Of a stretch of 64,000 nucleotides of DNA, positions 8,626 to 17,180 are shown one piece after another (within the stretch, counting starts at the first letter, position 1; every line of letters starts with the position of its first letter). Source of the stretch: Azotobacter salinestris. GTDB taxonomy: Bacteria; Pseudomonadota; Gammaproteobacteria; Pseudomonadales; Pseudomonadaceae. Position numbers and translations under genes: made by a program. The notes beneath the pieces are model-generated. The model was not told the DNA's origin, made no database searches, and was given only the letters and a program-made list of their open reading frames with translations. The stretch is taken from contig NZ_CP045302.1 of assembly GCF_009363155.1 (NCBI RefSeq), positions 2,142,001 through 2,206,000 of the forward strand, given 5' to 3'.

Positions 8626-10218
8626 ATGGATGCCCTCAAGCGCGAGAACTACCTTTACACCTTCTTCTCCACCCTGTTCGCCAACCGCCGGCTGATCAAG
8701 CGGGTGTTCCTGGCCTTCGCCGTGCTCACCCTGCTGCTGCCGCTGCTGCTCAGCCGCTCCTACGAGATCAGCGCCGAGGTCATGGTGCAGTCGAAGAAGG
8801 TGGCCCAGACCGAGCCCAACAGCGCCAGCCTGCAGCAGGAGACCGACAAGTTCCTGCCGCCGACCCTGGCCGACATGGAAACCGAGAGCAGCATCCTGCG
8901 CTCGCCCGAGCTGGTCCGGGCGACCCTCGACTCGCTGCTCAAGGAAGGCCACTTCGCCGAAGAGGACGGCCCGCTCAAGCAGGTGCTGCGCGAGTACCTG
9001 GTCGATCCTTTGCGCACGCATGTGCTCGACCCGCTGCGCGCCGCCTTGGGCTTCGCCGCCGAACCGCCCCGCGACAATCGCCTGGACACACTGACCCTGG
9101 CCACCCTGGAGGACCTCGAGGTCGTCCCGCTGCCCGGCTCCAACGTCATCGCCGTGCACTACCGGGCCGGCGAGCCGGCCCTCGGCACCCTGTTCGTCAA
9201 CCGCCTGCTCGACACCTACCTGACGCGGCGCCACGCACTGCACTCCAACGACCTGCCGGAAGCCTTCTACGAACAGAAGAAGGCCCAGTACCAGGACCAG
9301 TTGAACGGCCTCGAGGCCCAGCGACTCGCCCTGCTCGAGCGGATCCGCGCGGCCAACCCCGAGGAGGAGATCACCTTCCGCCTCAACGCCATCAACCAGG
9401 AAGAACAGGCCCTCAACCAGTATCGCGACCGCCTGCTGGAGAACCAGCGCTGGGTCGACTACCTGCAGGGCAGCCTGGCCGTGGCGCGCAAGGCCAGGCT
9501 GACCGAATACGGCTTTCCCTACACCTTCGCCAGCACCATCGACAACGCCGCCTTCGAGGACCGCGAGATCCGCCAACTGGGCGACCGGCTGATCGAGCAG
9601 ATCGGCCAGTACGGCGCCGAGACCGACGTCTACAACCCGAACAGCGAGCCGATGAAGAACCTCTACGCGCAGATCAGCCGGACCCGCCAGCAGTTCCTCC
9701 AGGTGATCGGCAACCGCATCAGCGAGCGCAACAAGGAGCTGGAGATCATCTCCGGGGTGATCGCCCAGAAGACCTCACGCATCGAGGCCTACCAGGCGCG
9801 CATCCGCGAGCTGCAGGACGCGCAGAGCGGTCTGCGCCAGCTCAACACCGAGATCGAGGCCCTGCACCAGGCCTTCTTCACCTACACCCAGCGCTACGAG
9901 GAAAGCCGCAGCCGCGCCCTGCTCGACGGCGGCCTGTCCAACGCCAAGGTGCTCAGCCGGCCCTTCGAGCCCAGCGAGGCGAGCTTTCCCCAGCCGATGC
10001 GGATCATCCCCCTCGGCCTGCTCACCGCCCTGCTGCTGGCCATCGCCGTGGGCTACATCCGCGAGTTCTTCGACCATCGCTTCAAGCATCCCGAGCAGCT
10101 GCTGACCCAGCTCGGCCTGCCCGTACTGATGACCATCAACGCCGAGCAGCCCGCCGCGCTGCCCAATCCGCACAAACCCGGGAGCCTGCCATGGATTCGA
10201 CACTGGGCGAGCGACTGA
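8626..10218 (+). CDS. Wzz/GNVR-type polysaccharide copolymerase
   Basis: A 530-residue inner-membrane protein with TM1 at about residues 25-43 and TM2 at about 460-478, enclosing a long periplasmic region rich in predicted coiled coil (about 215-400). This is the architecture of chain-length regulators (polysaccharide copolymerases). The conserved P-rich segment before TM2 (PFEPSEASFPQPMR) is present. It has no C-terminal kinase domain; the separate ATPase upstream takes that place. The gene starts two bases after the preceding stop and overlaps the next gene by 28 bases. Confidence 0.88.
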   Translation: MDALKRENYLYTFFSTLFANRRLIKRVFLAFAVLTLLLPLLLSRSYEISAEVMVQSKKVAQTEPNSASLQQETDKFLPPTLADMETESSILRSPELVRATLDSLLKEGHFAEEDGPLKQVLREYLVDPLRTHVLDPLRAALGFAAEPPRDNRLDTLTLATLEDLEVVPLPGSNVIAVHYRAGEPALGTLFVNRLLDTYLTRRHALHSNDLPEAFYEQKKAQYQDQLNGLEAQRLALLERIRAANPEEEITFRLNAINQEEQALNQYRDRLLENQRWVDYLQGSLAVARKARLTEYGFPYTFASTIDNAAFEDREIRQLGDRLIEQIGQYGAETDVYNPNSEPMKNLYAQISRTRQQFLQVIGNRISERNKELEIISGVIAQKTSRIEAYQARIRELQDAQSGLRQLNTEIEALHQAFFTYTQRYEESRSRALLDGGLSNAKVLSRPFEPSEASFPQPMRIIPLGLLTALLLAIAVGYIREFFDHRFKHPEQLLTQLGLPVLMTINAEQPAALPNPHKPGSLPWIRHWASD

Positions 10219-11303
10219 GCGCTCGTCACAAGGAAGCGCCGCTGCGGATCGCCCACCTGCTCGGCAGCGGCGGTTTCTACGGCCTGGAACGGATGCTGCT
10301 CGAACACTGCCAGTACGCTCCCGGCAGGCACCGGGTGCTCCTGCTGGGCGGCCCGGAGTCGCTGGCCCAGCGCTTTCGCGAGGCCGGCGTGGAGCTGACC
10401 CGCTGCACCGGCCTGGGCAGCCTGCTGCGCCAGCTGGGGCAGCCCGATGCACGGCCGACGCTGCTCAACGGCCACGGCTTCAAGGGGCTGGTCTACGGCT
10501 GGCTGGGTGCGCTGCTGCTCGGCCTGCCGCTGGTCGTCACCCAGCACGGCTTCACCCCGCGCAGCCGCAAGCAGCGCCTCTACACCTGGCTCAGCCTGCA
10601 GCTGTGCCGCACCCCGCAGGTGCGCACCGTGATCTGCGTGGCCACCAGCATCGCCCGCCTGCACCGCCAGGCCGGGGTGCGCACCGGCAAGCTGCAGGTG
10701 CTGCCCAACGGCCTGCCGCCAGCGCCTGCGGTCACCTACCTGCGTCCGCCGGGGGCGCCCGGCGCGCCGCTGATCGGCTTCATTGGCCGCCTCAGCACGG
10801 AGAAGGGCCCGGACCTGTTCGTCGAGCTGGCCATCGAGCTGTGCAACCGCGATCCCCAGCTGCACGCCGTGCTGCTCGGCGAGGGCTCGCTGCGCGACGA
10901 ACTGCAGAAGGCCATCGACGACGCCGGCCTGCGCGAGCGCATCCTCCTGCCCGGCTACCGGACCGACCTGCAGGCCTGGCTGCGCGCCCTCGACGTACTG
11001 GTCATCAGCTCGCGCAGCGAAGGCACGCCGATGGTCCTGCTGGAGGCCATGCAGGCCGGGGTGCCGGTGGCGGCCTTCGCCGTGGGCGGCATTCCCGACG
11101 TGCTCGAGCACGAGGCCACCGGCCTGCTCAGCCCGCCCGGCGAGGTCGGCGACCTGACCCGCCAGGTGACGCGCCTGCTGCTCGACAAGGCCCTGAGCCG
11201 GACGCTGACCGACCAGGCCCGGCTCGCCCAGCTGCGCCACTACCACCTGCCGGCCCAGGCCGAACGCTGGCGCCAGCTGTACCGCAACGCGGTCCGGGAG
11301 TGA
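10191..11303 (+). CDS. GT4-family (group 1) glycosyltransferase
   Basis: A 370-residue retaining glycosyltransferase with GT-B fold. The C-terminal domain shows IGRLSTEKG (198-206) and the E-x7-E motif E277-GTPMVLL-E285, which bind the nucleotide sugar. The N-terminal region HLLGSGGFYGLERM resembles acceptor-side loops of the family. It should add one sugar of the lipid-linked repeat unit on the cytoplasmic face. The start lies inside the end of the copolymerase gene. Donor and linkage cannot be read from sequence. Confidence 0.85.
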   Translation: MDSTLGERLSARHKEAPLRIAHLLGSGGFYGLERMLLEHCQYAPGRHRVLLLGGPESLAQRFREAGVELTRCTGLGSLLRQLGQPDARPTLLNGHGFKGLVYGWLGALLLGLPLVVTQHGFTPRSRKQRLYTWLSLQLCRTPQVRTVICVATSIARLHRQAGVRTGKLQVLPNGLPPAPAVTYLRPPGAPGAPLIGFIGRLSTEKGPDLFVELAIELCNRDPQLHAVLLGEGSLRDELQKAIDDAGLRERILLPGYRTDLQAWLRALDVLVISSRSEGTPMVLLEAMQAGVPVAAFAVGGIPDVLEHEATGLLSPPGEVGDLTRQVTRLLLDKALSRTLTDQARLAQLRHYHLPAQAERWRQLYRNAVRE

Positions 11304-11307
11304 CGAG

Positions 11308-12705
11308 ATGGTCCTGATCCTGCCCCTGGCGCTGATCGCCGGCCTGGCCTGCCTGCTGCTGCTGGCCAGCCCCCACCCCTTCCTGGCGCCGCTGGCGCTG
11401 CCCGGCCTCGCCGTGCTGGTCACGCTGTACCGCCAGCCGGTCTGGGGCCTGCTGCTGATGCTCGCCCTGGTGCCCTTCGAGGGCCTGTTCGCCGCCGCCG
11501 ATGCCGCCGGCGACGGGGCTGGCGGTGGCGGCTTCTCCCTGAACAAGCTGCTCGGCCTGGCGCTGATCGCCATCGCCGGGCTGCAGCTGCTGCTGCGCCA
11601 GTTGCCGGCACAGCGCCTGCGCAGCAACCTGTGGCCGCTGATGCTGGCCTTCCTCGCCTGCTACCTGCTCAGCCTGACGTTCAGCATCCACTCCGGCCTG
11701 TCGCTGCAGCACCTGCGCCAGCTTGTCGTCGGCCTGGTGCTGTTCGCCCTCGCCGTGCTGTTCGGCCGCGACCTCGACCTGCCGACCCTGGCCCGGGTGC
11801 TGGTGCTGTCGGTGGCCACCACCTGCGCGATCGCCCTGGTGTCCAGCCGCGGCCAGCCGGACACCCGGGCCATCGGCCTGCTCGCCGACCCCAACTATTT
11901 CGCCCTGCTGATCAGCATCGCCTTCCCGCTGGCGCTGCTGCTGGCGGTGCGCGCGCCGCGCTGGCCGCAGCGGCTGTTCTGGATGGCGCTGCTGGTGCTG
12001 CTGCTGGCCGCCCTCGCCCGTACCGGCTCGCGCTCCGGCCTGCTGGTGGTGCTGCTGACCGCCCTCATGGCCGCCTGGCACTACCGCGCCCACATGAGAT
12101 CCCTGCTGACCCGCCACCTCGGCTGGCTGATCCTCGCCATGGCGATCGTCGTGCCGCTCTCTCCCAAGCTGCTGCCGGACAGCCTCGTCCAGCGCCTGGA
12201 GGCCTTGGCCAGCCTGAAGTCCGGGGTCAATGCCCATGCCGACCCCTCCCTGGCCCGGCGCAGCGCCTACCTGCTGGTGGGCAGCCGGATCATCGCCGAG
12301 CACCCGCTGCTCGGCAGCGGTCCCGGCACCTTTCCCCTGGAGTTCGCCAAGACCGGCTACGCCATCGCCTTCTCCTATAAGGGATTGCCGGTCGAGCTGT
12401 ACCGCGAGGCGCACAACACCTACCTGGGCATGTTCAGCGAGATCGGCGTGCCCGGCGGCCTGCTGTTCGCCGCCCTGCTGCTGGCCAGCCTGCGCAACTG
12501 CCAGGTCGCCCGCCGCCACTGGCTGAGCCGCGGCGATCCCGAGCGGGCGGCGCTGGCCACCCACTTCGGCCTGTCCTGCGTGGCGCTGGCCTTTTTCCTG
12601 TTCTTCCTCAGCGTGCCGAGCCACAAGTACCTCTGGGTGATGCTCGGCATAGCCAGCCTGCTGCGCCTGCAGGCCGACGACGATGCCGCAGGAGCACGCC
12701 CATGA
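11308..12705 (+). CDS. Wzy/O-antigen-ligase-like polymerase
   Basis: A 465-residue polytopic membrane protein with about 10-12 transmembrane helices and a large hydrophilic loop in the C-terminal half. The loop contains ARTGSRSGLL and REAHNTYL (residues 366-373), hallmarks of the O-antigen ligase/Wzy family (PF04932). In a cluster with a flippase and copolymerase it is most likely the polymerase that joins repeat units in the periplasm. It is coupled to the next gene by a 4-base overlap. Confidence 0.82.
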   Translation: MVLILPLALIAGLACLLLLASPHPFLAPLALPGLAVLVTLYRQPVWGLLLMLALVPFEGLFAAADAAGDGAGGGGFSLNKLLGLALIAIAGLQLLLRQLPAQRLRSNLWPLMLAFLACYLLSLTFSIHSGLSLQHLRQLVVGLVLFALAVLFGRDLDLPTLARVLVLSVATTCAIALVSSRGQPDTRAIGLLADPNYFALLISIAFPLALLLAVRAPRWPQRLFWMALLVLLLAALARTGSRSGLLVVLLTALMAAWHYRAHMRSLLTRHLGWLILAMAIVVPLSPKLLPDSLVQRLEALASLKSGVNAHADPSLARRSAYLLVGSRIIAEHPLLGSGPGTFPLEFAKTGYAIAFSYKGLPVELYREAHNTYLGMFSEIGVPGGLLFAALLLASLRNCQVARRHWLSRGDPERAALATHFGLSCVALAFFLFFLSVPSHKYLWVMLGIASLLRLQADDDAAGARP

Positions 12706-13667
12706 AACGGATCTCCATCGTCATTCCGACCCTCGACGAGGCCGCCCACCTCGGCCGCACCCTGGAAGCCGCGCGCCGCGCCGCCGAGCACGCCGGCCTC
12801 GAGCATGAGCTGATCGTCCCGGACAACGGTTCCCGCGACGGCAGCCAGGCGCTGGCCCGGCGCTTCGGCGCCCGGGTGCTGGACTGCCCTGGGGTGAGCA
12901 TCGGCGCCCTGCGCAACCGCGGCGCCGCGGCGGCCAGCGGCGACTGCCTGGCCTTCCTCGACGCCGACATGGAAGTACCCCAGGACTGGCTGACCACCTG
13001 GCGTGCGGTGCGCAGCGAGGACCGCGCCGACGTGCTCGGCCTGGTCCACCAGGCGCCGCCCCAGGCGCCCTGGTACGCCCGCGCCTGGCTGCAGCGGCTG
13101 GCCGCCGAGCGCGACCGCCCGGCACTGCTGGACTGGCTGCCGACCGCCAACCTGTGCCTGGAGCGCGTCTGGTTCGAGCGCGTCGGCGGTTTCGACGAAA
13201 GCCTGCGCAGCGGCGAGGACAAGGACTTCGGCCTGCGCCTCGGCGAGGCCGGCGCGCGCCTGCTCAGCCTGCCACGGCCGACGGTGCTGAACTGGGGCTT
13301 CGAGGGCAGCTGGAGCGAATGGCTGGGCAAGGAGCTCTGGCGCCAGAACAGCCAGACGCGGCTGCTGCGCAAGGGCGGCGCCAGCCTGCGCCTGCTGCGC
13401 TTCCCGCTGCTGGCGGCCGGGCACTGGACACTCGATGCGCTGGCGCTGCTCTGCCTGCTGCTCGGCCAGCCGCTCGCCGCCCTCGGCACCTTCGCCCTCG
13501 GCTGGCTGCCGGCCGGCCTGCTGACCCTGCGCCACGGCTATACCCGCCGGCGTCCGCTGCTGGCGGCGCGCCTGGCGCTCCTGCACTGGCTGCGCCTGCA
13601 CGTCGCCGGCATCGCCCTCGTGATGGACCTGATCAACCTGACCGCACGGAGGCCCTCCCGTGGCTGA
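12702..13667 (+). CDS. GT2-family glycosyltransferase
   Basis: A 321-residue inverting GT-A enzyme. SIVIPTLDEAAHLGRTL opens the domain, NGSRDGS follows, and the metal-binding DAD lies at residues 87-89; EDKDFGLRLGEAG is the acceptor-side acidic motif. One or two hydrophobic segments close the protein (about residues 245-290), which would hold it at the membrane. It should add a sugar to the lipid-linked repeat. It overlaps both neighbours by a few bases, so translation is probably coupled. Confidence 0.83.
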   Translation: MKRISIVIPTLDEAAHLGRTLEAARRAAEHAGLEHELIVPDNGSRDGSQALARRFGARVLDCPGVSIGALRNRGAAAASGDCLAFLDADMEVPQDWLTTWRAVRSEDRADVLGLVHQAPPQAPWYARAWLQRLAAERDRPALLDWLPTANLCLERVWFERVGGFDESLRSGEDKDFGLRLGEAGARLLSLPRPTVLNWGFEGSWSEWLGKELWRQNSQTRLLRKGGASLRLLRFPLLAAGHWTLDALALLCLLLGQPLAALGTFALGWLPAGLLTLRHGYTRRRPLLAARLALLHWLRLHVAGIALVMDLINLTARRPSRG

Positions 13668-14817
13668 AGCGATCTTCTGGCTGTGCCTGTTACTGCCGCT
13701 CTTCGCCTACCTGGGCTACCCCCTGCTGCTGGCCCTGTGCGCCCCCTTCCGGCGCCCCGCGCCCGCCGGTGCGCCACAGCCGCTGCCGCTGCCGCGGGTC
13801 AGCGTGATCGTCGCCGCCTACAACGAGGAACGGAACATCGAGGCCAAGCTGCGCTCGCTGCTAGACGACAACTACCCGCGCGAGCGGCGGCAGATCATCG
13901 TCGCCAGCGACGGCTCGAGCGACGCCACCGTCGCCCTGGCCCGGCGCATCGCCCAGCTCCGCCCCTGGGACGACATCCGGGTGCTGGACCTGCCGCGCGG
14001 CGGCAAGGCCGCGGCGCTGAACAGCGCGGTGGCGCTGGCCGACGGCGAGATCCTGGTGTTCAGCGACGCCGACACCCTGTGGACCGGCGACACCCTGCGC
14101 CAGCTGATCGCACCCTTCGCCGACCCGCGGGTCGGCGCCACCGCCGGCAACGTGACCATTCCCGCCGCGGGCAAGGCGCTGGCCATCGGCGACCGGCTCT
14201 ACCGTGCCTACGAAACCTGGCTGCGCCGCCTGGAGAGCCGCACCGGCTGCATGGCCTCGGCCGACGGCGGCCTGCAGGCCCTGCGCCGCGAGCTGTTCCA
14301 GACGGTGCCGGCGGATGTCACCGACGACTTCTTCCTGACCACCTGCGCGTCGGTGGCCGGACAGCGCATCGTCTTCGCCGAGGCCGCGCGGGTCATCGAC
14401 CACGGCGTGGAGTCGGCGCAGGGCCAGTTCCGCCGGCGCCGGCGGATCACCGTCCAGGGCCTGCAGAGCCTGGCGCGGCGCCGCGAGCTGCTCGACCCGG
14501 GCCGGCACGGCCTGTTCGCCCTGGCGCTGATCACCCACAAGCTGCTCCGCCGGCTCGCGCCGGTGCTGCTGGTGCCGCTGCTGCTGAGCAACCTCTGGCT
14601 GTGGGACGAAGGCGGGTTCTACCGCATCGCCCTGCTCGCCCAGCTCGCCGCCTACGGCCTGGCGCTGATCGGCCTGCTCGGCCGGCACCGGCGCCTGCCC
14701 AAGCCCTTCCGCCTGGCCGCCTACGTCCTGGTGACCCTGAGCGCCATGGGCGCCGGGGTCTGGCAGTTCCTCAGCGGCTACCGCTACCGGCAATGGAATC
14801 CCCAACAGAACCGATAG
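13660..14817 (+). CDS. membrane GT2-family glycosyltransferase
   Basis: A 385-residue processive-type GT2 protein. It has an N-terminal membrane helix (about 5-28), VSVIVAAYNEERNIEAKL, the metal-binding DAD at 136-138, a TDDFF catalytic motif near residue 221, and three or more C-terminal helices (about 300-375). RRRRRIT occupies the place of the QxxRW motif, so it is not a canonical polysaccharide synthase and may instead add a single sugar. It sits between another GT2 gene and a deacetylase gene in the operon. Confidence 0.82.
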   Translation: MAEAIFWLCLLLPLFAYLGYPLLLALCAPFRRPAPAGAPQPLPLPRVSVIVAAYNEERNIEAKLRSLLDDNYPRERRQIIVASDGSSDATVALARRIAQLRPWDDIRVLDLPRGGKAAALNSAVALADGEILVFSDADTLWTGDTLRQLIAPFADPRVGATAGNVTIPAAGKALAIGDRLYRAYETWLRRLESRTGCMASADGGLQALRRELFQTVPADVTDDFFLTTCASVAGQRIVFAEAARVIDHGVESAQGQFRRRRRITVQGLQSLARRRELLDPGRHGLFALALITHKLLRRLAPVLLVPLLLSNLWLWDEGGFYRIALLAQLAAYGLALIGLLGRHRRLPKPFRLAAYVLVTLSAMGAGVWQFLSGYRYRQWNPQQNR

Positions 14818-14826
14818 GGACGTCCC

Positions 14827-15882
14827 ATGGCGCTCAAGCAACTGATCAAGGCCGGCACCGGCTGGCTCTACCTCAACACCCCCGCGGGACGGCGCCTGCT
14901 GCGCGGCTCCGGCACCATCCTGATGCTGCACCGGGTGCTGGCCGAGGACGCCCGGGCGGACCTGCCGCACCGCAAGGACCTGTGCATCGGCACAGCGGCC
15001 TTCGACCACCTGCTGCACTGGCTCGGGCAGCACTTCGAGTGCGTGCCGCTCGCCGAGCTGCTCGACCCGGCCGCCCCGGCGGACGGACCGCCGCGCCTGG
15101 CCCTGACCTTCGACGACGGCTGGCGCGACAATGCCCTGCATGCCTTCCCGCTGCTCAGGCAGCACCGCATGCCGGCGAGCATCTTCCTGTCCACCGACTT
15201 CATCGGCAGCCCGCGACGCTTCTGGTGGGAGGCCATCGGCGAAACCCTCTGGGGCAGCTTCGGCGAAGAGGCCCGCGAGCAGCTCTGCGTGCAGCTGCGC
15301 CGCCATCTCGCCCCGCCGGCCGAGCTGTGCACGGCGGCACCCGACCATTCGCGCAGCCAGGCCCTGGGCCGCTTCCTGCAGCGCCTCAAGAGCCTGCCGG
15401 CGACCACCCTGCAGGTGCTCGCCAACAGCTGTCCGAACCCGCCCGAGCCGCACGCCCTGGACTGGCAGCAGGTGCGGGAGATGGAGGACTCGGGGCTGGT
15501 GCGCTTCGGTCCGCACGGCGCCAGCCACGCGATCCTCACCGGGCTGGACGATGCCGGCCTGCAGGCCGACCTGCGCCGCTCCCACGAAGCCATCGCCGCG
15601 CACTGCCGCCATCCGCTGCCAGTCTACTGCTACCCCAACGGCGACCATGACGGGCGCGTCTGCGCCGCTCTCGCATGCCTGGGCTACAGCCATGCGCTGA
15701 GCACCCGTCCCGGCCTGCACCACGCCCGGCATGGAGCGCTGCTGTCGCTGCCGCGCATCGGCGTCTGCCAGCACAGCGCGCGCCAGCCCGCCCTGCTCGG
15801 CTGGCGCATCCTGCAGGGCGCCCACCGACGTGGCATGCCGGCCCTGCACACGCTGCACACCAGCGAGGCGGCGGGGCGATGA
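14827..15882 (+). CDS. NodB-type polysaccharide deacetylase
   Basis: A 351-residue protein with the NodB homology motif TFDDGW (D96/D97) and a metal-ligand motif H230-GAS-H234. ILMLHRV near residue 32 is typical of the family. It should remove N-acetyl (or O-acetyl) groups from the lipid-linked oligosaccharide or polymer. No convincing signal peptide is seen, so it may act in the cytoplasm or through an N-terminal membrane contact. Its stop overlaps the next start (ATGA). Together with three acyltransferases nearby it points to a product with tuned acylation. Confidence 0.85.
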   Translation: MALKQLIKAGTGWLYLNTPAGRRLLRGSGTILMLHRVLAEDARADLPHRKDLCIGTAAFDHLLHWLGQHFECVPLAELLDPAAPADGPPRLALTFDDGWRDNALHAFPLLRQHRMPASIFLSTDFIGSPRRFWWEAIGETLWGSFGEEAREQLCVQLRRHLAPPAELCTAAPDHSRSQALGRFLQRLKSLPATTLQVLANSCPNPPEPHALDWQQVREMEDSGLVRFGPHGASHAILTGLDDAGLQADLRRSHEAIAAHCRHPLPVYCYPNGDHDGRVCAALACLGYSHALSTRPGLHHARHGALLSLPRIGVCQHSARQPALLGWRILQGAHRRGMPALHTLHTSEAAGR

Positions 15883-17180
15883 CACGCAACGAGTACATCC
15901 GCCACCTGCTGCTCAGCGTCGGCACCAACCTGGCGATGCTGGCCCTGCGCCTGTTGCGCAACGTCCTGCTGGCGCGCATCCTCGGCCCCGCCGACCGCGG
16001 CCTGTTCGCCCTGCTCAGCGCCCTGCCGGAGCTGATCGGCGCGGTCACCAGCGGCGGGCTGAACACCGCCGTCGGCTACCAGGCCGCGCGCCAGCACCCG
16101 ATGGGCCTGCTGCTGACGCTGATGCTGCTCTACGGCTGCCTGGCTTCGGCGCTGGCCACCCTGCTCGGCCTCCAGGCGCTCGACGCCTTCGGCCAGGAGC
16201 TGGCCATCACCCGGCAGCTCGGTCCCTTTGCCGCATTGCTGCTGCTGGCCGTGCCGCTGTTCGTGCTGAAAAGCGCCCTGTTCACCCTGCACAACGCCGA
16301 CGGCCGGGTCGGCACCTTCAACGGCCTGCGCCTGCTGGAATCGCTGACGCCGCTGCTGCTGTTCCTCGCCCTGTTCTGGATGTGGCCGCACGCCGCGCTG
16401 AACGCCGCGCTGATCAGTTGGCTCGGCGGCCTGGGCCTGGTGGTGGCGGTCGGCCTCTGCCTGCTCGCCCGCTACCACAGCATCCGCCTGCGCTGGGACC
16501 CGGCCAGCCAGGGCCAGCTGTTGCGCTTCGGCGGGCGCAGCCATCCCGACGTGCTGTTCCAGCAGTTGCTGATGCGCGCCGACTATCTGCTCATCGAGCT
16601 GTTCCTCGGCAGCGAGGCGCTGGGCTACTACGCCATGGCCACCGCTGCCGCCGAACTGCTGTTCATCGTCCCCGAGGCGGTCACCACGCCCTTGATGAAG
16701 CGCCTGCTGCAGCAGGGCGAGGGTATCGAGCAGCTCACCCCGCTGGCGCTGCGCCTGACCGGCACCGCCATGCTCCTCGCCTGCCTGGGCATGGCGCTGA
16801 TCGGCGAGTGGCTGATCGTGCTGCTGTTCGGCGACGCCTTCCGGCCCGCCTACCCGGCCCTGCTGGCCCTGCTGCCCGGCATCTTCAGCCTGTGCTACTC
16901 GAGCATCCTGCACCTGGACCTGCTCGGCAAGGAGCGGCCCGGCGCCCTGTCCCTCTTCGCCGGCGGCGCCGCGGCCCTGAACCTGCTGCTGGCGGTGCTG
17001 CTGATTCCAAGCTGGGGCATCGTCGGCGCCGCGATCGCCTCGTCGGTCGCCTACGGCGCCCTGGCCCTGGCCATGCTGCTGCTCTACTGGCGGGTCAGCG
17101 GGGTCGACATCGGCCAGACCCTGCTGATCCTGCCCAGCGACCTGCGCCTGCTGCGCGCACAATTGGGGACCGCAATATGA
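15879..17180 (+). CDS. Wzx-like polysaccharide flippase
   Basis: A 433-residue membrane protein with about 12 hydrophobic segments and no large soluble domain, of the polysaccharide biosynthesis/MATE-like (MOP) superfamily. The N-terminal region LRNVLLARILGPADRGLFALL is characteristic: GPxDRG occurs in many flippases. It should translocate the undecaprenyl-linked repeat unit to the periplasm. Start chosen at the ATG overlapping the preceding stop; longer forms read into the deacetylase gene. Confidence 0.85.
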   Translation: MTRNEYIRHLLLSVGTNLAMLALRLLRNVLLARILGPADRGLFALLSALPELIGAVTSGGLNTAVGYQAARQHPMGLLLTLMLLYGCLASALATLLGLQALDAFGQELAITRQLGPFAALLLLAVPLFVLKSALFTLHNADGRVGTFNGLRLLESLTPLLLFLALFWMWPHAALNAALISWLGGLGLVVAVGLCLLARYHSIRLRWDPASQGQLLRFGGRSHPDVLFQQLLMRADYLLIELFLGSEALGYYAMATAAAELLFIVPEAVTTPLMKRLLQQGEGIEQLTPLALRLTGTAMLLACLGMALIGEWLIVLLFGDAFRPAYPALLALLPGIFSLCYSSILHLDLLGKERPGALSLFAGGAAALNLLLAVLLIPSWGIVGAAIASSVAYGALALAMLLLYWRVSGVDIGQTLLILPSDLRLLRAQLGTAI